A stretch of DNA of 64,000 bases from Stomorhina lunata (GCA_933228675.1 OW121740.1:163318806-163382805); one strand, 5' to 3'; shown: positions 1 through 14,370, numbered from the stretch's first letter. The notes: a model not told the origin generated them from the letters alone. Numbers and translations are program-made.

Positions 1-1830
1 AATGTGAGCCATAAAAAATGGAAAGAGGCTATAGAGGGGTTTAACTATGAATTAAACGAGTGATAAACTGTATTTTATGCATGATTATCATAGTGTGTTA
101 ACTGCTTGTGGTATTTTAAATTAATTGTAGTTGATGATGAGAATGGGAAGTATGCTGCTACTACTACATACATATCGTTACTTTAGTATATAAATGGCCC
201 TAAGTCGTTTTTTATTCAAATTGGTTTTTAAAGCTTAATGTTATCTAATTTTATAAAAATATTTTAATTTAACAAAACATTATTATGGCATTAAATCCTT
301 CAGAGAATTTAGAAAAAAACTGCGTTTAAAAAATTTCTGTATCTTCAAAACCTAAGATTTTATTTACTTTATTTTCCCTCTCCTGTCATGTAAGAAAAAT
401 ATTAGTTGGGGCTTTTCTATATTAAAGTAACGATATGTGGCTACTGAGGCTGAGAAGCTCAAAATCGCTATTGGTGACACTTAGTGTAAATGGGAAAAAA
501 TATCATTTTAAATTACTAAAAGGGAAATAGATCGAATTTAACATATTCTACTCTTAATGAATGATTTGAAAATGGGGAGGAATGGTAAAAAATTGATGCG
601 CATTGTTCAAGATATTTTTTTATAACTAGGTATTAAAATATCTTGAAAATATTTTCATAATTTATCAATTTTATTATTTCATTCGAAATATACACCCATA
701 TACCGGATAAGTAATGATTTTATGGTTACTCTGTTTTTGTACGATTGTTGAACTAACTCTAATTGATTTAAAAAAATATATTTTTTTTTAAATGTTACAA
801 ACCTCACCATTAACTAAAACTAAACCTCTTCAAATAGAACATAAAAAAAATTGAAAAAAAAATGCCAACCAAAACCCCAATGCAACCAAACAAACCACAC
901 ACATCATGACAACTAAATGACTGACGGCCAACTATTTGTGTCTTTTTTTCCAAAAGTGTGTGAGTCATTGTATTTAAGCCATTTAAATTTTTTTCTCATA
1001 CCACACATACATAATCAGGCAACGTAATGAGACAGTGTCAGTTTAAATTAAAAGCATTTATTCACTAATACATATAGACGACACATAAAAACTACTTGAA
1101 ATCCCCTCGACTTGATTAACAATATTAAAGAGGCTTTAAAGTCACAAATATATTAACATTATTCAGGATATATGTATGAGGTATTTACATGCATGTATTA
1201 ACATAAAACCATTAAGTAAGCGCATTTGGGTTTCACTTAAATTTGATCTCAAATGAAATGTTGTAAAAAAAATATTCACTTTGTTGATTTAGCCCCTTTA
1301 ATTACATAACAGATGATAGTTTAATTTATTATATTTAAAAAGAATATAAACTATTTATTTTGTTTGCATATGACACCTGTCATATAATTTTGAGTAGTAG
1401 GAATTGGGAGAAACTTTCAAACAAACATATCCTTTTTGGTGTAAAAATACAGGAAATATAAATAATATATGTTAACCGTGGGTATGTAATGCTGTAATTA
1501 AAATTTCAGTTGTTAATTTGGAATTTCTGTTAAAAACTGGAATCATGTACTAGTTACCTATTCATTAGTAATGTTGTAACGCGGTGTTAGAACTTTAAAA
1601 TAAAATCCCTGTTGGAAAATAGCTTTACTTACGCAAAATCGAATGTTGGTGTCTGTATTTGAAAAAATCCATATATGAGGATGATACTACAAAAATTAGA
1701 GATGAAAAAGACTCCATTAACGAGTGCAGGATAATATATTCATTCGTGCTCTAAACCATCAGCCAGCGTTGATTCATGGTTACATTTGAAAGTAACATGT
1801 AACACGAAAACCTTTGAGCTGTAGAAATAC
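1..1830. other. AT-rich noncoding stretch with a small MITE-like inverted repeat
   Basis: No ORF with recognisable protein similarity, splice structure or RNA gene is visible. The one structured item is an inverted repeat: about 20 bp beginning ACATATCGTTACTTTA at 170 recurs in reverse complement ending at 438, giving a 269 bp MITE-like unit. No convincing target duplication was seen. The rest is plain AT-rich intergenic or intronic DNA. Confidence 0.6.
170..438. repeat. MITE-like inverted-repeat unit
   Basis: The ends carry about 20 bp imperfect inverted repeats (ACATATCGTTACTTTA and its complement). The length of 269 bp fits a small non-autonomous DNA transposon. No clear target site duplication is visible, so a chance or single-inversion origin cannot be excluded. 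Confidence 0.4.
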
Positions 1831-1846
1831 AAAAATTTACACTTAA

Positions 1847-4126
1847 ATTAAAATGTTAAATTTTTCTATAAAAAATTCATATCCAAAATTTTTCTATGAA
1901 CATTTTTCGTCCATAATTTTTCTATAAAAATTTCACATCTAAAATTTTTCTATAAAAATTATACGTCCTAAATCTTTTCTATAAAAAATCCACATCCAAA
2001 ATTTTTCTATAAAAATTTCACATCCAAAATTTTTCTATAAAAATTTCACATCCAAAATGTTTCAATAAAAATTATACATCCTAAACTTTTCTACAAAAGT
2101 TTTACATCCAAAATTTTTTTATAAAAATTTAACATACCAAATTTTTCTACAAAAATTTCACATCCAAAATGTTTCTATAAAATTATACATCCAAAATTTT
2201 TCTATAAAAATTTCACATCCAAAATTTTTTTTTTTTAAATTTCACATTCAAAATTTTTCTATAAAAATTTTACTTCCAAAATTTTTCTATAAAAATTTTA
2301 CATCCAAAATTTTTCTATAAAATTTCTCATCCAAAATTTTTCTAGAAAAATTTGACATCCAAAATTTTTCTATAAAAATTTTACATCAAAAATATTTCTA
2401 TAAAAATTTCACATCCAGAATTTTTCTTTAAAAATTTCACATCTAAAACTATTCAACAAAAGTTTCACATCCAAAATTTTTTTACAAAAATTTTTTGTAA
2501 AGAAATCTCGCATCCAAAATTTTTTCTATAAAAATTTCACATCCAAAATTTTTCTATAAAAATTTCACATCCAAAATTTTTCTTTCAAAATTTCACATCT
2601 AAAATTTTTCTACAAAAATTTGACATCCCAAATTTTTCATTCAGAATTTCACATCCAAAATATTTCTATAAAAATTATACATCCAAAATGTTTCTATAAA
2701 AATTTTACATCCAAATTTTTTTATAAAAGTTTCTCATCCAAAATTTTTCTACAAAATTTTCACATCCAAAATTTTTCTATAAAAATTTCACATCCAAAAT
2801 GTTTCAATAAAAATTATACATCCTAAACTTTTCTACAAAAGTTTTACATCCAAAATTTTTTTATAAAAATTTAACATACCAAATTTTTCTACAAAAATTT
2901 CACATCCAAAATGTTTCTATAAAAATTATACATCCAAAATTTTTCTATAAAAATTTTACTTCCAAAATTTTGCTATAAAAATTTTTCTATAAAATTTCTC
3001 ATTCAAAATTTTTTTAGAAAAATTTGACATCCAAAATTTTTCTATAAAAATTTTACATCAAAAATTTTTCTATAAAAATTTTACATCAAAAATATTTCTA
3101 TAAAAATTTCACATCCAGAATTTTTCTATAAAAGTTTTACATCCAAAACTATTCAACAAAAGTTTCACATCCAAAATTTTTTTACAAAAATTTTTTCTAA
3201 AGAAATCTCACATCCAAAATGTTTTCTATAAAAATTTAACATCCAAAATTTTTCTATAAAAATTTCACATCCTAAATTTTTCTTTCAAAATTTCACATCT
3301 AAAATTTTTCTACAAAAATTTGATATCCCAAATTTTTCTTTAAAAATTTCACATCCAAATTTTTTCTACAAAAGTTTCTCATCCAAAATTTTTTTATAAA
3401 AATGTCACATCCGAAACTTTTCTACAAAAGTTTCACATCCAAAATTTTTTTTATAAAAATTTCACATTCAAAATTTTTTTACAAAAATTTTTTCTATAAA
3501 AGTTTTACCTCCAAAATTTTTCTATAAAAAATTCACATCCAAAATTTTTCTATAAAAATTTTACATCCAAAATTTTTTATATAAAAATTTCACATTCAAA
3601 ATTTTTCTATAAAAATTTCACAACCAAAATTTTTCTATAAGCATTTTTTTTTTTTCTTTAAAAATTTCTCATCCAAAATTTTTCAATAAAAATTTCCCAT
3701 CCAATTTTTGAAAAAAAATTACACCCAAAATTTATCTATAAAAATCATACATCCAAAATTTTTCTATAAAAATTAAGCATTCAAAATTTTTCTATAAAAA
3801 TTTCACATCCAAAATTTTTCTATAAAAATTTCACATCTAAAATTGTTCTATAAAAATTTCTCATCTAAAATTTTTCTATAAACATTAACATCCCAAATTT
3901 TTCTATAAAAATTTCACATCCAAAATTTTTCTATAAAAATTTCACATCTAAAAGTTTTCTATAAAAATTTCACATCCAAAATTTTTCTATAAATATTTCA
4001 TATCTAAAATTTCTATATAAAAATTTCATATCGAAAATTTTATATCAAAAATGTTTAATTTTTATAGAAAATTTTTTCAATAAAGAAGTTTTCAAACTGT
4101 TACTGTTCTATAAACAAATTTACCTC
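1847..4126. repeat. Minisatellite array A (about 28 bp unit)
   Basis: Tandem array of roughly 80 diverged units of about 28 bp. Each unit has a CATCC box, an AAAATTTTTC tract and a CTATAAAAATTT box. Units differ by point changes and small indels. A higher-order pattern is visible: a distinctive run containing GTTTCAATAAAAATTATAC at 2059 recurs at 2801, and CATCCAGAA at 2412 recurs at 3112, implying duplication of blocks of about 700-742 bp. The array is bracketed by a 15 bp direct repeat (AAAATTTACACTTAA at 1832 and 4127). Short ORFs inside it are artefacts of the periodic sequence. Confidence 0.9.
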
Positions 4127-4141
4127 AAAATTTACACTTAA

Positions 4142-5035
4142 GCTATTTATTTTTTTTTTTAAGTCGAAGAAAGAAGTAAATGTTTATGTATTTACACCTA
4201 CATATAAAATTATATGCTATTATTTTATTTTATGCTCACTCGGTCCTTTTTGTGAGTTTATTAATTAAAAATGATTTAAATGACGTGTCGTGTCATTACA
4301 ATGATTGAATAGTTAAATGTTTGTGTTTGCCAAGTGTTAAAATTGTAAAATATACATAAGTATAAACACACACACTCACACGCATATACACATAGATAAT
4401 ATTTACATTTACATACATGAATTGTTATTATGTCACACTTTCATTGTTGTCAGTTAAATAATTATTACAGTGAATTGTCGTTTGTATATTTGACAATTAA
4501 TGATTTTATATGGGCTTTTAATAAATTTTTTTAGTTATGAGTCAATTTAAAATATTTAAATATTAAATTTTCAATTTTCTATATTTTTTGGCAAAGTTGA
4601 AATCTATATAAGTTATTTCGAATAAAACTTTACATATATACATCTACAAGTTTAAATTTTTGTTCAAAGCTTAAGTCTTAGCTTTTTAAAAATATATAAC
4701 TTAACTGCATATACTTGCAAATTTAGCTTAAAATAGATAATGAATCAGGTAATCGAAGACATACTATTTAGTGTTTAAAGTATACGTGAAAAAACTAAAA
4801 TTAGAATCTGTTTTTTTTAAATGAATGGGAATCGTAAGTTTTTAAAAAGTGTAATTAAAAAAATCTTGGAATACCTTATATATTTATTAAATCATGAATC
4901 ATTCAAGGCGCTAAACCTATTAAAAATAATTGTCGAAAATGTTGATTGAGTTAAAGTTTTTATGACTAGAAATAAAAAAAATTATGAAATAAAAATATTA
5001 ATTTCATTATGCAGAAACTATTTTTTTTTATTTTT
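4142..5035. other. AT-rich spacer between arrays A and B
   Basis: No gene-like ORF. Contains a short CA-rich tract (about 4365-4400) and poly-A/T runs. Nothing else supportable was seen. Confidence 0.6.
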
Positions 5036-7260
5036 TTGCATAAAAACTTTATTTCCAAAATTTGTCTATCAATCCAAAATTTTCCTCGAAAATTGCATAT
5101 AAAAAACACATCGAAAATCTAAAAATTTCTTTTACAAATTTTGTTTTATAATTTTTTTTTTTAATTTATAAAAGAAATTTTAAAAAAAAAATTTCTATTA
5201 AAATTTCAGATCAAAAATTTTTTTATAAATATTATATCAAACATTTTTCTATAAAAATTTCAAATCGAAAATTAAAAAAAAAATATATCGAATATATTTC
5301 TATAAAAATTTTTTATCAAAAATTTGTCTATAAAAATAAAAAAAAAATTTCTATAAAAATAAAAATTATGCCTCGAAAACTTTTTTATAAAAATTTTATA
5401 ATAAAAATTTTTTTTAAAAAACGAAAATTTTTCTATAACAATTTAATATCAATAATTTTTCTATAAAAATTTCATATCAAATTTTCACCTTCAGAATTTT
5501 TGTTTTTTAATTTCTCATTAAAAATTTGTTTGTATAAAAATTTTATATCGAAAATTTTTCTATAAATATTTCATATCAAAAATTTTTCTATAAAAAATTT
5601 ATATCGAAAACTTTTCTATAAAAATTTCACATACAAAATTTTTCTATAAAAATTTTACATTCAAAAATTTTCTAAAAAAAATTTTACATTCAAACTTTTT
5701 CTACAAAAAATTTTACATTCAAACTTTTTCTACAAAAATTTCACATCGAAAACTTGTCTACAAAAGTTTTACATACAATTTTTTTATAAAAATTTCACAT
5801 CCAAAATTTTTCCATAAAAAAATTTCATATCCAAAATTTTTCTTTAAAAGTTTTACATCCAAAACTTTTCTACAAAAGTTTCACATAAACAATTTTTTTA
5901 TAAAAATTTTACATCCAAAATTTTTTTATAAAATTTTCACAACCAAAAGTTTTCTATAAAAAAATCTCATCCAATTGTGCATCCAAAATTTGTCTATACA
6001 AATTTTACTTCCAAAATTTTTCTATAAAAATTTCACATCCAAAATTTGTCTAAAAAAATTTCCATCCAAAATTGTTTAAAAAAATTATAACAAAAATTTT
6101 TCTAAAAAAAATTTTAGCATCCAAAATTTTTCTATAAAAATTTCACATCAAAATTTTTTCTTTAAAAATTTCACATCCAAAATTTTTCTACAAAAATTTT
6201 ATAACGAAAATTTTTCTATAAAAATTTCGAAACAAAAATTTTTCTACAAAATTTCACTTCCCAAATTTTATATAAAAATTTAAAAAAATTTTTTTATGAA
6301 AACTTCACATCCAAAATTTTTATAGACAATTTTTTTACAAAAGTTTTACATCTAAAATTTTTCTTTAAAATTTCACATCCAAAATTTGTCTATAAAACTT
6401 TCACATCCAAAATTTTAAAAAAAATACACCAAAAATTTTTCTAAAAAAAAAATTTAACATCCAACTTTTTTCTATAAAAATTTAACATCCAACTTTTTTC
6501 TATAAAAATTTTTCATCCAAAATTTTTCCATAAAAATTTCTCATCTTAAATTATATAGAAAAATTTAACATCCAAAATTTTTCTATAAAAATTTCTCATC
6601 CGTAATTTTTCTATAAAAATTTCTAATCCAAAATTTTTCTATAAAAATTTCGAAACCAAAATTTTTCTATAAAAATTTCACATCCAAAATTTTTCTATAA
6701 AAATTTCACATCAAACATTTTTCTTTAAAAATTTCACGTCCAAATTTTTCTATAAAAATTTTATAACGAAAATTTTTTTATAAAAATTTCGAAACCAAAA
6801 TTTTTCTACAAAACTTTACAAAATTTCACTTCCCAAATTTTTCTATAAAAATTTAAAATCCAAAATTTTTCTATGAAAATTTCACATCCAAAATTTGTCT
6901 ATAAAAATTTCACATCCAAAATTTTTCTATAAAAATTTCACATTCAAAATTTTTCAATAAAAATTTCACATCCAAAATTTTTCTATAAAAATATCACATC
7001 CAAAATTTTTGTATAAAAATTTCATATCCAAAATTTTTCTATAAAAATTTTATATATAAATTTCACATTCAAAAATTTTTCTATAAAAATTTCACATCCA
7101 AAATTTTGCTATAAAAATTTCACATCTTAAATTTTTTGATAGAAATTTCGCATCCAAAATTTTTCGGTAAAAATTTCACATCTAAAATTTTTCTATAAAT
7201 ATTTAATATCGAAAATTTCTCCATAAAAAATTCATATTAAAAATGTTTTATATAAAATTT
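5036..7260. repeat. Minisatellite array B (same about 28 bp family as A)
   Basis: Uses the same CATCC / AAAATTTTTC / CTATAAAAATTT unit in the same orientation as array A. The first 600 bp (5036-5640) is strongly degenerate and the remainder is more regular. The DNA just right of B (7275-7345, including TTTATAAACAGATTAACCTC) resembles the DNA just right of A (4075-4140, TCTATAAACAAATTTACCTC). A and B therefore look like copies of one array-plus-flank unit. Confidence 0.85.
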
Positions 7261-7310
7261 TTATAGCAAACATTTTTCAATAAAAAAAGTTTCAAAATTG
7301 TTTTATAAAC

Positions 7311-8750
7311 AGATTAACCTCAAAGTTTAAAAGTTTGTAAAAAAAATTATATTGAAGTCTTTTTACCAGAAAAATGTTATCGAGAATTTTGCTATAAAGA
7401 AAATGTTTCCTTTAAAAGAGAAAAGAAAACCAACAATTACATTATATCCAAGATCATAATTTTTTACAAATTTAAAATTTGAGAACAATTTAAATTTTTC
7501 TTTATGGCAACAAATTTTAGTTTCTTAAAAACAAAAAAATCTTCAAAACAATTTTCTAATCTTGTAAATTTATTGAACCAGATAATCGTTGTATTTGTGA
7601 TTATTATGGATAAAATTGATTGAAATTGATTACATTTTTCATATCATTTTATACATATTTATATAAAGCATCTTAGAGAAATTATAAATAAAATTGCTAA
7701 CAAATAACCTTATTTCAAAACCATCTCTCCAATCATCAACCTTTTCTTAGATTTTTACCCCAACTCATAATAACTAAGCAAAAACTAATAACTTTTTTTC
7801 TAGTTGTTGTTGTTACTTGTAATAAAAAACACTTTTTTAAAGATTTTTTTTTTGTAACAAAAATATGAAACATGACAAACATTTTGTCTTCAATGGAGAT
7901 CTTGAACAAAAAATAAGACATTTTGTTTTTGCTGCTGTTGTGACAGGAGGAAAGTAAGAGGAAAGTAACATACGAAAACTAAAGAATGAAGCAAAAAAAA
8001 AACTAATAACAATTTAAGATAAATCACGTCTTTTTCAAAAAGTAAAAGAACAAAATAATAAGATCTATATGAATAAGCAAAAAGCAGACGAATTTAAAAA
8101 GAAAAACTGAACATAATGTTGGCAACTTGCACTAAATGCAGTGATGGCTGAGGTTACTTCTATCCATGATTTATATATTTTTTCTTAAAGCTCCCACACT
8201 CTTTGTGCAACTTTGGTCCTTAATAGACGTAAATATCTCCTTGTACAAATATACTTTCTCCCTTAGGGTGTAAGATGAGAGATGTATGCGAATATGATTG
8301 TCTGTGTTTGCATATGTAAGTTAATAAATGTGATCATGTAAGTGTGTAATCGAGGTTTTTGTATATGCAAAATGTGTTGCATACTTTTAAGGGGTATGCA
8401 TTTTCAGAACTTCTTGAAAATAGGAATTTTAGTTATAAATAAAGAAAAATGGATTTCAAATGTGAAATTCTTGCAGAAATTTTTTTAAACTACAATCGCT
8501 GGTCTAAATTAATAACAGTTTCTTAGATTTCCTACAGATTTTTATCCCCGAAAACCTTACTTCCGTAAACCCTAAAATCCTTATGTATGTCATATCATAT
8601 GTTTAACATTACCAAGATAAAGTAAACTGTAACTAAAAAAATAAAAACAATAAGGAGAGAAAAACACATAAAATTAAAATTAAATTTTATTTTCTTAGTT
8701 ACTATAATCAAAATGGAAACATTCTTAATTTTGCCTAAAGTATGATACAC
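7311..8750. other. AT-rich noncoding stretch
   Basis: No recognisable gene, RNA or structured repeat. The 61-codon minus-strand ORF near 7736-7921 has low-complexity composition and no motif, and is not called as a gene. Confidence 0.6.
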
Positions 8751-11670
8751 ATCTTAAGAAATTTTTTTAAAATTACTTATTTTTACAGAAAATTAAAAAA
8801 ATAATATTTTAATTGATAATTTTCAAAAATTTCATATTTAATAGAAAATTTATTACTTTTATGGGAAATTTTTCAAAAATTTCTTCTTTTTAGAGGAAAA
8901 TTTTCAAAAATTTCTTACTTATATAGGAAATTTTTCAAAAATTTTCTAATTTTATAGAAAATTTTTCAAAAATTTCTAATTTTTATAGGAAATTTTTCAA
9001 CTCTTTTTTACTTTTATAAAAAAATTTTCAAAAAGTTTTTATTTTATAAAAAAAAATCAAAAATTTTTTATTTTTAGGAAATTTTCAGAAGTTTTTTATT
9101 TTTTTTGGAAATTCTTTCAAAAATGTCTTATTTTTCTCAGAATTTTTTTAAAAATTTCCTATTTTATAGGTAATTATTCAAAAATTTCTTATTTTTATAG
9201 AAAATTTTTCAAAAAACTTTAATTTTTTTAGGAAAGTTTTCAAAAATTTCTTATTTTTATAGGAAACTTTTCAAAAATTTTCTTTATTTATAGCAAATTT
9301 TTAAAAAATTTCCTATTTTGATAGGAAATTTATCAAAAATTTCTTACTTTTAGAAGAAAAATTTCAAAAAGTTCTTATTTTATAAAAGAAAATCAAAAAT
9401 ATCTTTATTTTTAGGAAACTTTTCAAAAAATTTTTATTTTTATCAGAAATTATTTCAAAAATGTCTTATTTTCCTTAGAAATTTTTTAAAAATTTCTTAT
9501 TTCTTTAGGAAATTATTCAAAAATTTCATATTTTTATAGAAAATTTTTCAAAAATTTGTTATTTTTATAGGAAATTTTTCAAAAATTTACTTACTTTTAT
9601 AAGAAAATTTTCAAAAAGTTATTATTTTAGAAAAAAAAACAATTTTTTTTTTAGTTTTAGAAATATATTTCAAAAATGTCTTATTTTTTTTAGGAAATTT
9701 TTTAAAAATTTCATATTTTTATATTCAAAAATTTCTTATTTTTTGTAGAAAATTTTTCAAAAAAGTTTAATTTTTACAGGAAACTTTTCAAAAATTTCTT
9801 ATTTTTGTGGGAAACTTCTCAATAATTTCTTTATTTTTAGGAAACTTTACAAAAAAAATTTTATTTTTATAGAAAATTATTTCAAAAATGTATTATTTTT
9901 CTCAGGAATTTTTTAAAAATTTCATATTTTTATATTCAAAAATTTCTTATTTTTATAGGAAATTTTTCAAAAAAGTTTAATTTTTATAGGAAACTTTTCA
10001 AAAATTTCTTATTTTTTTAGGAAACTTTTTAAAAATTTCTTATTTTTATAAGTAATTATTCAAAAATTTCTTATTTTTATAGGAAATTTTTCAAAAAAGT
10101 TTAATTTTTATAGGAAAATTTTCAAAAATTTCTTATTTATATAGGAAAATCTTCAAAAATTTCTTATTTTTATAGGAAATTTTTCAAAATTTCTTATTTT
10201 TATAGGAAATTTTTCAAAAATTTCTTATTTTTAAAGGAAAATTTAAAAAAAAAAACTTCTAATTTTTATAAGAAATTATTCAAAAATTTCTTACTTTTAT
10301 AGGAAATTTTAAAAAAAAAGTTTAATTTTTATAAGAAACTTTTCAAAAATTTCTTATTTTTGTAGGAAACTTTTCTAAAATTTCTTATTTTTTTAGTAAA
10401 TTTTTAAAAATTTTCTTGTTTTTTTTTGGAAATTAAAAAAAAATTCTTATTTTTTAAAAAAAAATTCAAAACTTTCTTATTTTTATAGGAAATTTTTCAA
10501 ACTTTTTTTATTTTTTTAAAAATTTTATCAAAAATTTCTTATTTTTTAGGAAATGTTTTCAAAAATTTCTTTTTTTTTTAAGAAACTTTTAAAAAAATTC
10601 TTATTTATATATATTTTTCAAAAATTTCTTATTTTTATAAGAAATTTTTAAAAAATTTCTCATTTTTATAAAAAAATTTTAAAAAGTTTCTTATTTTTAT
10701 AGGAAATTTTTAAAAAATTTCTTATTTTTATAGAAAATTTTTCAAAAATTTCTTATATTTTTTTGATAAATTTTCTAACATTTTTCCGTTGTTTTAAGAA
10801 ATTCTTATTCTAAAATTCTTATTTTTTTAAGAAATTTTTCAAAAATTTCTTATTTTTATAGGAAATTTTTCAAAAAAACTTTATTTTTATAGGAAATTTT
10901 TCAAAAATATTTTATTTTTTTTTAAGAAATTTATCAAAAATTTCTTATTGTTTACTAAATTTATAAAAAAAAAATTTATTTTTTAAGAAATTTTTTAAAA
11001 ATTTGTTATTTTCATAGGAAATTTTTTAAAAAAATTTCTTATTTTTAGAGTAAATTTTTAAAAAATTACTTATATTTATAGGACATTTTCCAAAAATTTC
11101 TTAATTTTATAAGAAATTTTTTAAAAATTTTATAGAAAAAAAAATTTAAATAAAATTATCTTATAGGAAATTTTTCAAAAAATTCTTATTTTTATAGAAA
11201 ATTTTTCAAAAATTTAATTGTTTCATAGGGAATTTTTAAAAAATTTCTAATTTTGATAGGAAATTTTTCAAAAATTTCTTATTTTTATAAAAAAATTTAA
11301 AAAATTTCTTATTTTTAGAAAAAATTTTCAAAAATTTCTTATTTTTATAGAAAATGTTCAAAATTATCTTATTTCTATATAAAATTTTTCAAAAATGTCT
11401 TATTTTAATAGGAAATTTTTTAAAAATTTCTTATTTTTATAGGAAATTTTTCAAAAATTTCTGATTTTATAAAGAAATTTTTCGAAAATGTCTTATTTTT
11501 ATAGGACCTTTTTTTAAAAATTTTAAATTTTTTTTGAGGAAATTTTCCAAAAATTTCTTATTTTTATATGAAATTCTTCAGAAAATTCTTATTTTTATTT
11601 TATTTTTATAGGAAATTCTTCAAAAATTTCTTAATTTTTTTAGGAATTCTTTCAAAAATTTTATGGAAAT
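8751..11670. repeat. Minisatellite array C (about 31 bp unit)
   Basis: Degenerate tandem array of about 90 units containing TTCTTATTTTTATAGG followed by AAATTTTTCAAAAAT. Units vary by homopolymer length. Read on the minus strand, the core (AAATTTCCTATAAAAA) is that of array D, so C and D are the same family in opposite orientation. No coding potential. Confidence 0.88.
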
Positions 11671-12770
11671 AAATAAAGCTAATTAGAAGTTACATAAAAT
11701 TCGTTGTAGTCTTTTTATATTTTCCACTACTATAACACAACTGTTTGTTTGATGTTGTTTGTAGAGTAAATACGTACATGTTTGTGTAAATATTTGTGAC
11801 TAAATAGTGCAGTATGTATTTATGTATGTATTTGTAAAATGTATAAATTTCATTTTAAAGTTGTTGGTTTTTGCCACATGACGACTTGGCTTAAAGTTGC
11901 CTTTTTTCATCATTAGTCTTGTGAGTGAGTTTTAGTTCTTATTTTTTTCTTCTTTCATTTTCTAAATACCCTACAAACAGCAAGAGTGAAAGCTGAATAT
12001 GAAGTTTATTTGATATTAGTAGTATATTTTAAATAAGCTCATATTATATGATCTTCTAAATAGGTCTAGTGTTTTAGAGACATTATTTAATTTAATTTAA
12101 CATCTTTAATTTAATCTGTTTAAGAGATAAAACTAAATAATTTAATTAAAGCTACATATGTTCGTTCAGAATCTGACATAATTTTCTTATTTCTTGATGC
12201 TATAAAAACACTTTTTATGGCACTTTTTTATTATTTTTTGTGAAAAATAACTACAACAAAAAGAAGGAAAGGAAAAAAAGTTTAAAAGAAAGCAACAAAA
12301 AAAAACAAATCCTTTATTGTTTTACTTATATTCCTGAGACGCAGCTGCAACATTTTAAAAAATGTTGTGACAAGTTTGTTTCTTCTCTTTAGTTTTTTCT
12401 TTTTTGAATTTGTTTTATATCTTGTTGCTTCTTTCCTTCATTTAGCTTCAAATAATTTTCTTTATTTTTCCCTTAAATTGGCCTCATACTAATGTATTTA
12501 GTTGTTGCAGTTGTTTTGTACATATTCATAATTTTTATTGGAGTTTTTTTCCTGTTCAAAGTTAAACCTATATTATTATTAGTATAAATAATATTAAGGC
12601 AGGAAACAAAAACAATCTCAGATATCCTTGTTGTTTTTTCAATACAACCTGGTTTGTTTTTTTAAGATACATTTAAAAAAATACGATTGCAGTACCAAAT
12701 ATTTGCTGCAGTCAAGTGATGTAATAAAGAAACTTAAACATATTTAGAAAAAAAAAACATCCTATTAAAT
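11671..12770. other. AT-rich noncoding stretch between arrays C and D
   Basis: No gene-like ORF, tRNA or transposon end was recognised. It separates the two oppositely oriented arrays and would form the loop if C and D paired. Confidence 0.55.
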
Positions 12771-14235
12771 GAAGACCTTATTTTGAAAGTGGATTAAGTC
12801 CATTTTTTTAAATTGAGATATAAAGGCTTTTGCGTTTTAGTGTTTTTAAAAATATAGGATACCAATATTATTAAATGAAATCTTAGGTTTTGATCAGAAC
12901 CTATCAAATTTTTTCCTTCGTAAAAATAAGTTAATAAAAACTATTTGGTAACGGGTTGAATGGACTTATACCACTTTCAAAACAAATATTTTAAAATATT
13001 AATTTTTTGAATTGAAAAATGTATGGGACTTAAACTGTTTTCAAACCAAATAAAATTTAAATTTTCGGATTTGTATGAAAAAATTTTTACTTTTGAATTG
13101 AAAAATATATAAGACTTTTGCCAAATATTTTGTCAAATATTTTTCATAGCAAAATTCTGATAAAAAATAAATTTTCGAATAAATTCCTATAAAAAGTAAA
13201 TTTTTGAAAAATTTCCTATAAAAAATAAATTTTCGAAAAAATTCCTATAAAAAATAAATTTTCGAAAAAATTCCTATAAAAAGTAAATTTTTGAAAAATT
13301 TCCTATAAAAAGTAAATTTTTAAAAAATTTCCTGCAAAAAGTAAATTTTTGAAAAATTTCCTATAAAAAATAAATTTTCGAAAAAATTCCTATAAAAAGT
13401 AAATTTTTGAAAAATTTCCTATAAAAAGTAAATTTTTGAAAAATTTCCTATAAAAAGTAAATTTTTGAAAAGTTTCCTATAAAAAGTAAATTTTTGAAAA
13501 GTTTCCTATAAAAAGTAAATTTTTGAAAAATTTCCTATAAAAAGAAAATTTTTGAAAAATTTCCTATAAAAAGAAAATTTTTGAAAAATTTCCTATAAAA
13601 AGAAAATTTTTGGAAAATTTCCTATAAAAAGTAAATTTTTGAAAAATTTCCTATAAAAAGTAAATTTTTGAAAAATTTCCTATAAAAAGTAAATTTTTGA
13701 AAAATTTCCTATAAAAAGTAAATTTTTGAAAAATTTCCTATAAAAAGTAAATTTTTAAAAAATTTCCTGCAAAAAGTAAATTTTTGAAAAATTTCCTATA
13801 AAAAATAAATTTTCGAAAAAATTCCTATAAAAAGTAAATTTTTGAAAAATTTCCTATAAAAAGTAAATTTTTGAAAAATTTCCTATAAAAAGTAAATTTT
13901 TGAAAAGTTTCCTATAAAAAGTAAATTTTTGAAAAGTTTCCTATAAAAAGTAAATTTTTGAAAAATTTCCTATAAAAAGTAAATTTTTGAAAAATTTCCT
14001 ATAAAAAGTAAATTTTTGAAAAATTTCCTATAAAAAGTAAATTTTTGAAAAATTTCCTATAAAAAGTAAATTTTTGAAAAATTTCCTATAAAAAGTAAAT
14101 TTTTGAAAAGTTTCCTATAAAAAGTAAATTTTTGAAAAATTTCCTATAAAAAGTAAATTTTTGAAAAATTTCCTATAAAAAGTAAATTTTTGAAAAATTT
14201 CCTATAAAAAGTAAATTTTTGAAAAATTTCCTATA

Positions 14236-14370
14236 AATTTACTTTTTATATAAATTTACTTTTTATAGGAAATTTTTCAAAAATTTACTTTTTATAGGAA
14301 TTTTTTCAAAAATTTACTTTTTATAGGAAATTTTTCAAAAATTTACTTTTTATAGGAAATTTTTCAAAAA
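14236..14370. repeat. Inverted module inside array D (first)
   Basis: About 4-5 units run in the opposite orientation (ACTTTTTATAGG then AAATTTTTC). The left junction is TATAAATTTAC and the right junction is CCTATATAAAAAATAAA. Adjacent direct and inverted units can form a long hairpin. Confidence 0.85.
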
